This document shows positions 35,164 to 44,253 of a stretch of DNA of 64,000 nucleotides, piece by piece. This DNA comes from Acetobacterium sp965140355. GTDB taxonomy: Bacteria; Bacillota; Clostridia; Eubacteriales; Eubacteriaceae. Position numbers and translations under genes: made by a program. The DNA lies in assembly GCA_965140355.1 (NCBI GenBank), contig OZ223193.1, positions 516,865 to 580,864 of the forward strand, given 5' to 3'. The notes beneath the pieces are model-generated. The model saw only the letters and a list, made by a program, of their open reading frames with translations, made no database searches and was not told the DNA's origin. Numbering within the stretch: position 1 is the stretch's first letter; each line of letters starts with the position of its first letter.

Positions 35164-36093
35164 TTAGGGGCGTTCTTTTCCAACCCTGATGGCCTCGCGA
35201 TTAACCAGCCAGATCCCCATACTGACACTAATTAGTGAAACCAGAATTGGCAAACTTAAAAACTGTTCTCCCAGAAATAAACCCGACAGAATAACGCCAA
35301 ACACGGGAATCATAAAACCATAAATAGCTACCACCCCCACCGGATTATGTTTAAGCAAAATCGCCCAGATCGAAAAAGCAGCAGCCGATATAAACGCCAG
35401 ATAAATCAGCAGAAATATTCCACGGGTACTTATTTCCGTAATCGTTCCGCCCATAATTAACCCGACTCCCATCAAAATGACGCCACCAATCATCAGTTGA
35501 TAGGCCGTTAATATCATGGACTCGGATTTTTTGGTATAAATTCGGGTAAGGACTGCTCCTAACGCCGATGAAATACAAGCTAAAAAAAGAAAGCCGTCAC
35601 CCATTAACGAAAAATGATTATCCATTGTCCCGCCGTTAAGCTGTAAAATAATGACCCCAGCCATTCCCAAGACACAGCCAATTATTTTGGCCCGGGTTAT
35701 CTTTTCATTTTTTAGCAGAATATGAGCAAAAATAATGACAAAAAAAGTTGATGAAGCATTGATAATGGCCCCCTTAACGCCGGTCGTATGAGCCAGCCCG
35801 ATATAAAAGAAAATATATTGAAAGGTCGTCTGCACCACTCCCAGGCTAACCATCCGGTGCCATTCATCTTTCTTGGGAACGACAGCTTTTTTAAAAAAAA
35901 TACTGGTAATGATCCAGGTCAGTATCCCGGCTAGGGTAAAACGACAACCGGCAAACAGAAGTTGGGCCCCCGTTGTCTGGATGTCAAAAAGGCGATAGCC
36001 TATTTTTACGCTGGGGTAAGCACTGCCCCATAACAAACAGCAAAATGTTGCCAAGGCAAATACGACCGCTTTGTTCTGCATTTTATCCGTCAT
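35164..36093 (-). CDS. EamA/DMT family transporter
   Basis: A 309-residue protein with ten membrane segments and two EamA repeats. Typical features are AFVLALATFCCLLWGSAYPSVK-like start (FCCLLWGSAYPSVKIG), a mid-protein GVKGAIINASSTFF and GAVLTRIY, and the second repeat ending in LFLGEQFLSLPILVSL. These carriers export amino acids or metabolites. It has GGAAGGG before the start and stands alone. Confidence 0.88.
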   Translation of the reverse strand: MTDKMQNKAVVFALATFCCLLWGSAYPSVKIGYRLFDIQTTGAQLLFAGCRFTLAGILTWIITSIFFKKAVVPKKDEWHRMVSLGVVQTTFQYIFFYIGLAHTTGVKGAIINASSTFFVIIFAHILLKNEKITRAKIIGCVLGMAGVIILQLNGGTMDNHFSLMGDGFLFLACISSALGAVLTRIYTKKSESMILTAYQLMIGGVILMGVGLIMGGTITEISTRGIFLLIYLAFISAAAFSIWAILLKHNPVGVVAIYGFMIPVFGVILSGLFLGEQFLSLPILVSLISVSMGIWLVNREAIRVGKERP

Positions 36094-36127
36094 AATTTAG
36101 ATCCCTTCCGGTATTTTAATCGCAAAA

Positions 36128-36153
36128 AAACCTGCTACTCCTGTAACAGGTTT
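36128..36153 (-). terminator. Hairpin terminator left of element C
   Basis: AAACCTGCTAC and GTAACAGGTTT pair with one mismatch; on the minus strand a T7 run follows. It could end transcription from the URO-D gene at 36351-37430 after passing through element C. Confidence 0.65.
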
Positions 36154-36178
36154 CAGATCATCGAAAAAGCAAGCTGCA

Positions 36179-36318
36179 GTACCGACAAGGATTAATCGTT
36201 TGTTTACTGCAGAATCGGACAGGCTAAGGCCATGTCCGCTCTGATGCAAACAACCTGATTAATCCTTGTCGGTACGGGTCTTATCGCCAACCTCAAACCT
36301 GTTATCACGTAACAGGTT
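36179..36318. repeat. Structured intergenic element, copy C
   Basis: The core (36179-36275) has perfect 19-bp ends, GTACCGACAAGGATTAATC and its complement, with an inner hairpin CGGACA...TGTCCG. The outer ends and the following GAGGTTG-containing spacer plus hairpin (36295-36318) match copies A and B, but the interior differs. This makes it a divergent or shorter member of the same family. Confidence 0.65.
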
Positions 36319-36350
36319 CTATTTTAACGCAATTCCGAGCTGCCGTCCAA

Positions 36351-37430
36351 TTATTCTCGGCCATAAAGTTTGTTATAATAAGCCAACGAATAATGATATA
36401 ATTCGTCTCTGGCAATTGCCTCTTGTTCAGCATTAAAGTTTTCAGTCATAATCCAACACATGACTCGGCCATTCTCACCAAAATGATCAACAAACCCCCG
36501 TACGGCTTCACGTATTTCAGTTTCTTGCCAGCTTGGATCGAGCATTAGCGGAAATGTAAATGTCATTTCTTTGCCATAGGTCGCATGAAGATAGTCTGGT
36601 TCATTAATAAATAATTGCGGCGTCCACATATCAATCCCCATTTCAAGCATCATCGGTACATATTGGATGTTCTTGCCACAGGAGTGCAATTCAATAAATT
36701 CAACATTATTTTTTAGATAATCTAAAAAACGTTTGGTAGCCGGCATAATCTGTTCGCGAAACATTTCATTTGAGAAAAATCCGGCCCGTTGGGTTCCCCA
36801 GTCATCGTGATATAAAACGCCATCTACCCGTCCGTAATATTTAAGCACTTTCTCCGTTGACTCAATTTTGTAGTCTGCCATCTTTTGGAAAAATTCTTCC
36901 AGTAATTCCGGTTCCTCATAAAAAGCCATCAAACTTTCTTCAAAAGGAATCATTTCGTGCAAACGCTCAAAAATGCCTTCAACACATTCATAGATATGCG
37001 GTCTTTCGGGATCAAGCATTTTCTGGATTTTTTGGCCATCGGTTTTAAAATCAACCAGTGACAAATCCGGCCATTCAACTTCTTCTTTCCATTTGGCAAA
37101 ATCAGTAATCGTCCGGGTATCGGGTTTTGTGATCATTCCACCAGCGGACTCAACCATCATCCAGTAAACGCCCCACCAATCATAACCATCGACTTCCGGT
37201 ACCGGATGTTCTTCCATGGCATCTGGCCAAACGATGTTAGACTCATAAAAATACGCCGGCATCCAGTAAGGTTGTTGGCCTTTCGCACAACGGATATAAT
37301 TGTCTCTGACACTAATTTCCCGCTGCTCAATGGGTTCTTTCGGCCGCTGAAAAATCCAGGGAAAACTCCCCGGTGCTTGCCATTCTTTCGAATAATCCCG
37401 TTTTGCTGCCACATCCATAAATTTTCCCAT
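36351..37430 (-). CDS. URO-D-like methyltransferase/decarboxylase family protein
   Basis: A 359-residue protein starting MGKFMDVAAKRDYSKEW with GGGGG before the ATG. Family segments are seen: YHDDWGTQRAGFFSNEMF, FIELHSCGKNIQYVPMMLEM (HSCG, likely metal ligands), MWTPQLFINEPDY. It is more divergent from 1-659 and 21428-22444 than these are from each other, with an extra Trp-rich region near residues 85-100. It is divergent from a LysR gene that probably controls it. The methyl or carboxyl substrate is unknown. Confidence 0.82.
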   Translation of the reverse strand: MGKFMDVAAKRDYSKEWQAPGSFPWIFQRPKEPIEQREISVRDNYIRCAKGQQPYWMPAYFYESNIVWPDAMEEHPVPEVDGYDWWGVYWMMVESAGGMITKPDTRTITDFAKWKEEVEWPDLSLVDFKTDGQKIQKMLDPERPHIYECVEGIFERLHEMIPFEESLMAFYEEPELLEEFFQKMADYKIESTEKVLKYYGRVDGVLYHDDWGTQRAGFFSNEMFREQIMPATKRFLDYLKNNVEFIELHSCGKNIQYVPMMLEMGIDMWTPQLFINEPDYLHATYGKEMTFTFPLMLDPSWQETEIREAVRGFVDHFGENGRVMCWIMTENFNAEQEAIARDELYHYSLAYYNKLYGRE

Positions 37431-37669
37431 TTTGATATCCCCCTGATTTCAGAATGACATAACGATAAAGCATTATAGTAATAGTTGTTTATTTACGAAA
37501 TGTCTTTTGTATTCATCTTAACGAAAATTTATTCTTATGTCTATTTGCTTTTTTATTGCCATTATCAACCAAATGGTTATCAACTTATTATCATCTATGT
37601 TATACTGACTAAACTACTTATTTCATCTGGTTTAAATGCAGCGCAAACATTTTTAAGGAGGACAAAAAT

Positions 37670-38587
37670 ATGAATATTTTACAAATGCAACAATTTCAAA
37701 TTATTGCCAAACATGAAAGCATCAGCCACGCCGCCGATGCGCTTTTCGTAACTTCGTCGGCTTTAAGTAAAACATTAAAAAATATTGAGACCGAATTTAA
37801 TTGCCTTTTTTTTGACCGCGTCGGACGAAAAATTTACCTTAACCAGAATGGCACGATCTTATTAGAATATGTCAATAATATCTTAACCAATTATGACAAC
37901 ATGCTACAATACTTCGCCCAAAATAAAAATGCGCACTCCTCTTCGATTGTCCTATGTGATTTAGGCGAGAATATTCTTGATAAATCGCTTAATACCTTTT
38001 CCCAAAAATATCCTTATATCGGGATCAAAAAAGAAACCGTATCCTTTGAAAAAGCTTTAGAATTATTATTGTCAAACAAAGCCGATATTATTTTCACCGA
38101 TCACTTAAGCATTGATCACTTTCAAAAAGAAGTGCTCGAACAAAAAATCGAAAGTACTTTTTTATTCAAAAACAGCCTTTTTTTAGCCGCTCCACTTAAT
38201 TCGAAATATGCCACCTTAAAAGAGGTTGATTTAAATCTGCTGGTCAATGAAAATTTTGTCGAAATTAACGGTGACCTCAACGATGTCATTAAAACAGCCC
38301 CGCTAATCGATCACCTGCGCAAAACCGAAAATATAAAAATCAACTTTACTTATCATTATGACTTAGATTTTGCTTACAAAAATCTTTTTTTCACGCCCCA
38401 CCTCTATTTAAGCGACTCTTTGCATATCAGCTATTATACGGATTCCCGAAAATACCGAAAATTTATAAAAATCGCCAATCAATCAGCCTATCAAGATATC
38501 TACATCTGCCATCGTCCCAATGAACCACACGTATCAATTTTTGCCGAGGTCTTAAAAAAAACATTTATGGATATCTTTGTCGCATAA
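37670..38587 (+). CDS. LysR-family transcriptional regulator
   Basis: A 305-residue protein with the N-terminal LysR HTH: MNILQMQQFQIIAKHESISH and SSALSKTLKNIETEFNCLFFDR. The ligand domain follows from about residue 90. AAGGAGG lies upstream. Divergent placement from 36351-37430 with a 239-bp shared gap is the classic LysR arrangement, so the URO-D gene is the likely target. Confidence 0.92.
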   Translation: MNILQMQQFQIIAKHESISHAADALFVTSSALSKTLKNIETEFNCLFFDRVGRKIYLNQNGTILLEYVNNILTNYDNMLQYFAQNKNAHSSSIVLCDLGENILDKSLNTFSQKYPYIGIKKETVSFEKALELLLSNKADIIFTDHLSIDHFQKEVLEQKIESTFLFKNSLFLAAPLNSKYATLKEVDLNLLVNENFVEINGDLNDVIKTAPLIDHLRKTENIKINFTYHYDLDFAYKNLFFTPHLYLSDSLHISYYTDSRKYRKFIKIANQSAYQDIYICHRPNEPHVSIFAEVLKKTFMDIFVA

Positions 38588-38679
38588 AGATTAATGCTTA
38601 GCTTTCCGCCTTTTCCACGACTCGTTTTGTTAAAGGGTAGCCTTTCGCTGGACACATTTTTACTTACGAAATTTTGACC

Positions 38680-39171
38680 CTATACCACGCTGTTTTTATT
38701 GGCCATTTCAGCAAACTGTTTAATATGTGCAACTATTTCCTGATAAGTCTTTTTCATCAAGTCTGGCGGCAACTCAAATAATTCAATGCTATAACGCATA
38801 TTAACAAATCCATTTCCGACTACTTCATCTGCTGAGATAAAATCGAAATCAGCCTCGTAAACGACTTTGCAATTAATCACGGCGTTAAATTTACTAACTA
38901 ATGAAGCCAACAGCATATTGGCCAGAGCGTACTCCTCATTAATAACGTAAAAGTCAACATAGGTTTCCGGACAATGAGCATCCCGCTCCGCTTCGATCAA
39001 AAATCCCTGGCACGCGTTCATTGTAAATAAAACCGCAACTGAATTAATGGCATCGGCCAATGGTCTGATGCCAGCATCAATAACACTGGGATCGCTTAAA
39101 TACTTTTCTTTGTCCTTTAATATAAAAACTGTAACCGGGTTGGTTTTTATCCCCAACATTGAATAATCCAT
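38680..39171 (-). CDS. Hypothetical protein paired with a DUF2284 gene
   Basis: A 163-residue soluble protein starting MDYSMLGIKTNPVTVFILKD. I do not recognise the family. It has few Cys (NACQGF, AHCPET, INCKV) and alternating strand/helix character. It lies 59 bp downstream of the DUF2284 gene on the same strand, so they are probably cotranscribed and may act together. Confidence 0.6.
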   Translation of the reverse strand: MDYSMLGIKTNPVTVFILKDKEKYLSDPSVIDAGIRPLADAINSVAVLFTMNACQGFLIEAERDAHCPETYVDFYVINEEYALANMLLASLVSKFNAVINCKVVYEADFDFISADEVVGNGFVNMRYSIELFELPPDLMKKTYQEIVAHIKQFAEMANKNSVV

Positions 39172-39230
39172 AATCTAACCTGCTTTCATAGTTAATCTTA
39201 TTTTTGTTCGGTTTAAACTCTCGCTGCGGT

Positions 39231-39761
39231 CTAAAAAAATATTATACAAAACCAGGTAATCACATTATATCCATTTAAGAACGACAGATTCTTTTTTTCA
39301 CATATTTCGGTTACACTGATGGTATGACTTTCAACGCAAGGATACATTTTATCCAGATGCCGACAATGTCCATCCGGGTATGTACATTGATCACAAAGGG
39401 CGCATGATTCTGCCGAGAGAATCAGGAGATCGTCAAAATCACCAAAAACGTTTTCTTTTATTTCTTCAACAATCGCCATATGCTCGCCTCTTGTTGCAAG
39501 CATTTCATCCATATCAAGAATATCATTAACTTCCGATATGGTACTGAAAATAAAAGCATTTTGATAACTGGTACATCGTTCTTGGCATTCTTCCAAGGTT
39601 CCCACTGCTGGCGGACACGACCATGATTTCCCGTATTGCGGGCATTCGCTTTTGCAGATACTTCTGACAGCCGGGTGAAAATTAAGCTCCGTTGGATCTA
39701 AAAAAGCATATTCAAAAATGGGAAATTCAGCTATTTTTTTCTCAATGTTTTCTCTTATCAT
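39231..39761 (-). CDS. DUF2284 Cys-rich protein, second copy
   Basis: A 176-residue protein with the same layout as 2184-2723: CKSECPQYGKSWSCPP and CQERC in the first half, then SCALCDQCTYPDGHCRH. The C-terminus is hydrophobic (NVITWFCIIFF). The Cys pairs suggest metal or Fe-S binding. AAGGTG stands 12 bases before the ATG, a weak site. Its function is unknown. Confidence 0.82.
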   Translation of the reverse strand: MIRENIEKKIAEFPIFEYAFLDPTELNFHPAVRSICKSECPQYGKSWSCPPAVGTLEECQERCTSYQNAFIFSTISEVNDILDMDEMLATRGEHMAIVEEIKENVFGDFDDLLILSAESCALCDQCTYPDGHCRHLDKMYPCVESHTISVTEICEKKNLSFLNGYNVITWFCIIFF

Positions 39762-39981
39762 TATTTTTTATCACCTTCACATTAATTTAAAATTTTCAAC
39801 TTGATAAACTTACCACAATTTCGTTATCCTAAACGCCTAAATGGTTTTTAAATTATACCATATTTCGATCTTATAAGACGAATTTTTACCATTAACTTTT
39901 ACGTTAAAAAGTTCCTTTAGTTACGAAAGTTACGCACGACTAAGGACTGAAAAATTATGTCGTCGCAACTAAATCCATAGC

Positions 39982-40010
39982 TGGACGCTAAGCTTTTCAT
40001 CATGTATAAT
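39982..40010 (+). promoter_or_regulatory. Candidate promoter of the diguanylate cyclase
   Basis: TGGACG (39982-39987), a 17-base spacer and TATAAT (40005-40010) preceded by TG (extended -10). The transcript would have a ~110-base leader. The rest of 39762-39981 shows no gene. Confidence 0.55.
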
Positions 40011-40127
40011 AAAACTCGAGTTATTAACAACGACTTAATTGCGTTTTGAATTATCACAATATCAGGATTTATCCATCATCGTTGCTTGACTTTTATCTTC
40101 GATTTCGACTGGAAAGGGTTTTTATAT

Positions 40128-42041
40128 ATGAGCAAACGAACCACATTATTCATTCTCATCATCCTGATGCTACCTTTTATTGGCGGTTGCTCCAATGAAA
40201 TAGTACAAACGAATGCATCCGTCCAAAATGGACAGCTCGATTTAAACCAATTCGATTTTAATAATGAAGTTGTTGCTCTTGATGGCCAATGGGAATTTTT
40301 CTGGAATCAACTCCTTGACCCCGGCGAGTTCGTCTTCGGCGCAACCCACAGTTTTGAAAATTTTCCCGCTTCATGGACTAAATACAGTACCACTGAAACT
40401 CCTATTTCCGGTAATGGTTACGCCACCTATCGCTTAAATTTCAGCAGCCCCAACGATGAAATTTTAGCTCTGAAAATTCCCAAAGTACGTACCGCCTATA
40501 AGCTTTGGATTAATGGTCATTTGATCACCACTATCGGCAAGCTTGGAACGACTCGCGATGATATGGTTCCCCAATACTTACCGCAAGTCGTCTTTTTTGA
40601 TGCGCAACAAGGTCAAAATGAACTTGTCATGCAAGTTTCTAATTATTATCGTCCCAGCGGCGGGCTTCTTTATAGTATTACAATGGGTCGCCCGGCTGAA
40701 ATTCTTAATATCCGCTATCATAGCATGGCTTATGAACTTTTCCTTTTTGGGGCTTTAATGATGATGGGAATTTATCATCTGGCTTTATTTTTTTTCCAAA
40801 GAAAAGATCACACCCCGTTATATTTCGGGCTTTTTTGTATCTTAGTGGCCGTTCGAACGATGTTAATTGGTGAAGCCTTTTTCTATGTACTTTTCCCTTA
40901 TGCCGATTTTGAAATTATCTATAAAATCCCGTCACTCACCTACTATCTGGGCGTCCCCCTAATTCTGATGTTTTTTAAAGCTATTTTACCTGAGTATTTC
41001 CATACCCGAATTGTTAGAGCAACACAAATATTCGCTGTCATCTATTTAACCGTCGTTCTGCTGACCCCATCCTGGATCTATTCAACCATCAATCCTATTT
41101 ACCAGATCTGGAGCCTGCTAATGATTTTTTATCTATTTGCTATGCTAATGAGAATCCCTCATCATCGCGCAAAAGACAGTTGGCTTATCATTGTTGGCGG
41201 CCTGGCTTTAATTATTACCTGTATTATCGATATCGTCTCCCTCAGTAGTTTAAATACTAATAGCTGGCCGCCCTTTCTAAAAATGATTTTTCAATCCAAT
41301 GATAACAGCTCCACCGGACAATTAATTTTTGCCATCAGTTATTCCTTTTTACTGGCTAAAAACTTCGCTCAATCATTGGAATATAAAACCGTGATGAGTG
41401 AAAAACTGACGCAAATCAACAGCCAATTGGATGAGCTGGTCTTTCAACGAACGAAAGATTTAACGACATCGAATGAAAAAATCGAACAACAAAACCTTGA
41501 ACTGGAAAAAATTAATCAGGATCTTCAAAAACTTTCCTTAAAAGACCCTCTCACCGGTTTATGGAATCGGCGAAAATATGATAAGACCATTGCAATGGAA
41601 TGGAATCGCTGCTTAAAATCGCGAAAGCCCATTTCGTTGCTCTTTATTGATGTCGATTATTTCAAAGACTATAATGATTTATACGGCCATATCATTGGGG
41701 ATGAATGTCTTATCACCATCGCTGATACGCTAAGAACCGCTTCCCTGCGTTCGTCTGACATGGTGGTCCGTTATGGTGGTGAAGAATTTATTGTGCTTTT
41801 ATCTGAAACCGATAAAAACGATGCCATTGAAACGGCAAATAAACTGCGAAAAATCATTGAGGAACTTGCTATTCCCCATGAAGCCTCTTCGGTGAAAAAT
41901 TGTGTTACTGTGAGTATCGGCGTGTCCCGCCTGATTCCGGATTCCGCTACCTCACTCAAAGATTTAGTTGCAATTGCCGATAAAGCTTTATATTATGCCA
42001 AAGCTTCCGGCCGAAACCAGGTAAAGTATTTAGATCCTTAA
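40128..42041 (+). CDS. Membrane diguanylate cyclase with 7TMR-DISM sensor
   Basis: A 637-residue protein starting MSKRTTLFILIILMLPFIGG, with a lipobox-like IGGC. An outer beta-rich ligand domain (7TMR-DISMED-like, about residues 25-185) is followed by seven membrane segments (about 195-400), a coiled coil (about 420-465) and a GGDEF domain. DPLTGLWNRRKYD opens the cyclase domain, the active site is RYGGEEFIVLL, and RSSD five residues before it fits the inhibitory I-site. It should make c-di-GMP in response to an outside ligand. The start was chosen for GGAAAGGG ahead of it. Confidence 0.9.
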   Translation: MSKRTTLFILIILMLPFIGGCSNEIVQTNASVQNGQLDLNQFDFNNEVVALDGQWEFFWNQLLDPGEFVFGATHSFENFPASWTKYSTTETPISGNGYATYRLNFSSPNDEILALKIPKVRTAYKLWINGHLITTIGKLGTTRDDMVPQYLPQVVFFDAQQGQNELVMQVSNYYRPSGGLLYSITMGRPAEILNIRYHSMAYELFLFGALMMMGIYHLALFFFQRKDHTPLYFGLFCILVAVRTMLIGEAFFYVLFPYADFEIIYKIPSLTYYLGVPLILMFFKAILPEYFHTRIVRATQIFAVIYLTVVLLTPSWIYSTINPIYQIWSLLMIFYLFAMLMRIPHHRAKDSWLIIVGGLALIITCIIDIVSLSSLNTNSWPPFLKMIFQSNDNSSTGQLIFAISYSFLLAKNFAQSLEYKTVMSEKLTQINSQLDELVFQRTKDLTTSNEKIEQQNLELEKINQDLQKLSLKDPLTGLWNRRKYDKTIAMEWNRCLKSRKPISLLFIDVDYFKDYNDLYGHIIGDECLITIADTLRTASLRSSDMVVRYGGEEFIVLLSETDKNDAIETANKLRKIIEELAIPHEASSVKNCVTVSIGVSRLIPDSATSLKDLVAIADKALYYAKASGRNQVKYLDP

Positions 42042-42070
42042 CCCAAACAACGCTAAACAAATATATTGGG

Positions 42071-42105
42071 GTGCTGGTTTTTATAAGAACCAGCACGCTT
42101 TTTCT
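42071..42105 (+). terminator. Terminator after the diguanylate cyclase
   Basis: GTGCTGGTT and AACCAGCAC pair around TTTATAAG, followed by GCTTTTTCT. Confidence 0.85.
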
Positions 42106-42171
42106 ACCTTCAATTTCTTTTTATCGGCTTTGCATGTTAACCCATTGATTTTGATCACGAACTTTATGCAG

Positions 42172-43155
42172 TTAATATATCACTGCAACGTGATTTTTTA
42201 TTCGTTCATCATACCAATTCTGCTCCTTGTAATAGAACCATTGTACATCATCATTCAAGCGTTTTTCATATTCTCGATCAAATTGACTTAAAATTCCATT
42301 CACAAAATACAGTTTTCTTATCCTACCACTACATTGTAGTCCCACTTCTCCCAGGTATTGTTGCCAACTCTCGGTTTCAATCAACAATTTATTCGTTTCA
42401 TAAGCCTTTATGACATCGTCGAGATCAACCAACAAACATGGGAAAGCGATGATTATTCTTACTTTTTTTTCGTTTTCAAAAAAATAAATTGCCCCTGGAA
42501 TTCTCGTTTTGATGTGATGCGAAGACAAATAAAAATAATGATTTCCGCCAATGCTGGCATTTGTCATAATCACATTTTTTTGTTTCAAGGCTGTCTGACT
42601 TAAAGCGCTGAATTTTTTATAACCGTTTGATATTTTTTTTAAGCGCATCCTATTTTTTATGGTTGCTCTCCATTTTTCATTGTCGGCAATCATACCGTCT
42701 ATCACCATATAAAAGTCACCATTAGGGATCGTTCTGATATTTTGATATAATTGAAACTTTTGTATTTCTTCGGCCAATTCTGCCAATGCAACATTTGCAC
42801 TCATTTCGGCATTGTCCACTTTGATTTTTTTATTTTCAGCCGATTTAAGATAAACCCAGGCCTCAACCTGACCAAAATCAGTTTTCACCAGCCGCTTCTC
42901 GCGTTCATAAAAAGGGATTTCTTCCCATTGATCGGCAATCCACATCTCCTGCGGAGATAATTCCAGCACAAATCCATTCGTAACCGCATTTTCTTCTTGT
43001 GAGATGAAAAAAAATCCATCTTCGCCGCCAAAAACAGCATACCCTTCGAGGGTGGCGGCTGTCATATTGACTGCTCTTTTAAAAAACGCCGTTTGTATCG
43101 ATAAATCGCGAAACGTGCCATAAGTAAATAAGAACTCTATTTTATCTTCACCCAT
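42172..43155 (-). CDS. AIG2/gamma-glutamylcyclotransferase-like domain with unknown C-terminal domain
   Basis: A 327-residue protein. Residues 1-115 follow the GGCT fold: FLFTYGTFRDLSIQ (YGT loop), ATLEGYAVFGG and the C-terminal AWVYL. The rest, about 200 residues (KIKNRMRLKKISNGYKKF-like basic helix, SIGGNHYFYLSSHH, LLVDLDDVIKAYETN), is not a family I know. GGCT-like proteins are usually 110-150 residues, so this is a fusion. The start has only weak Shine-Dalgarno support (AAAG). Confidence 0.65.
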   Translation of the reverse strand: MGEDKIEFLFTYGTFRDLSIQTAFFKRAVNMTAATLEGYAVFGGEDGFFFISQEENAVTNGFVLELSPQEMWIADQWEEIPFYEREKRLVKTDFGQVEAWVYLKSAENKKIKVDNAEMSANVALAELAEEIQKFQLYQNIRTIPNGDFYMVIDGMIADNEKWRATIKNRMRLKKISNGYKKFSALSQTALKQKNVIMTNASIGGNHYFYLSSHHIKTRIPGAIYFFENEKKVRIIIAFPCLLVDLDDVIKAYETNKLLIETESWQQYLGEVGLQCSGRIRKLYFVNGILSQFDREYEKRLNDDVQWFYYKEQNWYDERIKNHVAVIY

Positions 43156-43266
43156 TACTCTTTGTCCTTTTTATTTTGTATTTCATCGCATCAATTTTTT
43201 GCCTCATATCTTTGCATTCATTGTTACATTTAACTTTTAAGACGAAAGCTTTTTCTAAAAAAGATA

Positions 43267-43295
43267 TTGACATATGTTCATTATAAACGTATTCT
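43267..43295 (+). promoter_or_regulatory. Candidate promoter of the DUF364 gene
   Basis: A perfect TTGACA (43267-43272), a 17-base spacer and TATTCT (43290-43295), about 100 bases ahead of the gene. Confidence 0.55.
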
Positions 43296-43396
43296 AAACA
43301 TAGACTTAAACTAATTAGTAATCCCCACTGTCATCAAGCGCTTTTTATTAAGTTTAGTGATGACCCTATGTTAACCATTTCAAGGAGGAACGTCCA

Positions 43397-44161
43397 ATGA
43401 TTTTAGAAAAAGTTTATGAACTGGCCTTACCACGTCTGATTGGAAAAAAACTAAAAGATGTCAGAATTGGTCTGTCACTTATGGCTATCGAGCTTGATGA
43501 TGGCTCCGTCGGAGTTACCTATGTATTAAAAAATGAAATAGGCGATGTTTGTTCAGCGATTCCCAATGTCGAAAATTTATTAGGAACTCCCGCTGACGAA
43601 GTCGCCGGATGGGCTTTAACAAACAATAATGTCTTAACTACTGCGCTGGGCTTAGCGGTATTAAATGCAGTCGCCGAATTTGACGTGCTTGAACTTGATA
43701 AAGGTTCCAACAATTCAGATGCCGTATTCTCTGTCGCCATTAAACCCACCGATACAGTTGGTGTAATCGGACATATTGGACCGGTAATATCCAAATTAAA
43801 AGACAAAGTTGCACGAACGCTCATCTTTGAACGCGGCGACAATCTACCTGCTTCCGTTTATAGCGAAAGCCGCCAGCCTGAACTTTTACCAACATGTCAA
43901 TTGATTTTTGTAACCAGCTCCACCCTGATCAATGGCACCCTTGAACACATATTAAACGATTGTCCAAATGCCCGAGATATCGTCATGGTTGGTTCGAGCA
44001 CCCCTTTATACCCCGAAGCTTTTAGCAAAACCGGAGTCACTGTTCTGGCCGGTACCCGATGGCTCTCAGAAAATAAGGAAGCAATTTTTAAAGCAATCGG
44101 TCAATCCGCGGGAATGAAACAGCTTATCAAGTATGGTCAAAAAATTTCAGTCAAAATCTAA
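43397..44161 (+). CDS. DUF4213/DUF364 protein
   Basis: A 254-residue protein with an N-terminal enolase-like small domain (DUF4213) and a C-terminal Rossmann-like domain (DUF364): DTVGVIGHIGPVISKLKD, LIFVTSSTLINGTLEHIL, VMVGSSTPLYPEAF. The family has been suggested to handle heavy metals or metal chelates, but its reaction is unknown. AAGGAGG precedes the start. It is a single gene with its own promoter and terminator. Confidence 0.8.
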   Translation: MILEKVYELALPRLIGKKLKDVRIGLSLMAIELDDGSVGVTYVLKNEIGDVCSAIPNVENLLGTPADEVAGWALTNNNVLTTALGLAVLNAVAEFDVLELDKGSNNSDAVFSVAIKPTDTVGVIGHIGPVISKLKDKVARTLIFERGDNLPASVYSESRQPELLPTCQLIFVTSSTLINGTLEHILNDCPNARDIVMVGSSTPLYPEAFSKTGVTVLAGTRWLSENKEAIFKAIGQSAGMKQLIKYGQKISVKI

Positions 44162-44198
44162 ACCACGCCACCTAAAAATTAGTATCATGGAAACCAGT

Positions 44199-44238
44199 CC
44201 CAACCTCAAAGGTTGCTTTATCGACTTTTGAGGTTGGG
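44199..44238. terminator. Hairpin between convergent genes
   Basis: CCCAACCTCAAA (44199-44210) and TTTGAGGTTGGG (44227-44238) form a 12-bp stem between the DUF364 gene and 44254-45903. It has no strong T-run on either side but is well placed as a shared terminator. Confidence 0.6.
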
Positions 44239-44253
44239 CTAATCCCCTCATCT

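Noticed and set aside
39840..40127. Possible c-di-GMP riboswitch ahead of the diguanylate cyclase
   Set aside because: Fragments such as ACGCACGACTAAGG resemble parts of GEMM leaders, but the conserved core and tetraloop receptor were not found, and the segment lies upstream of the likely promoter.
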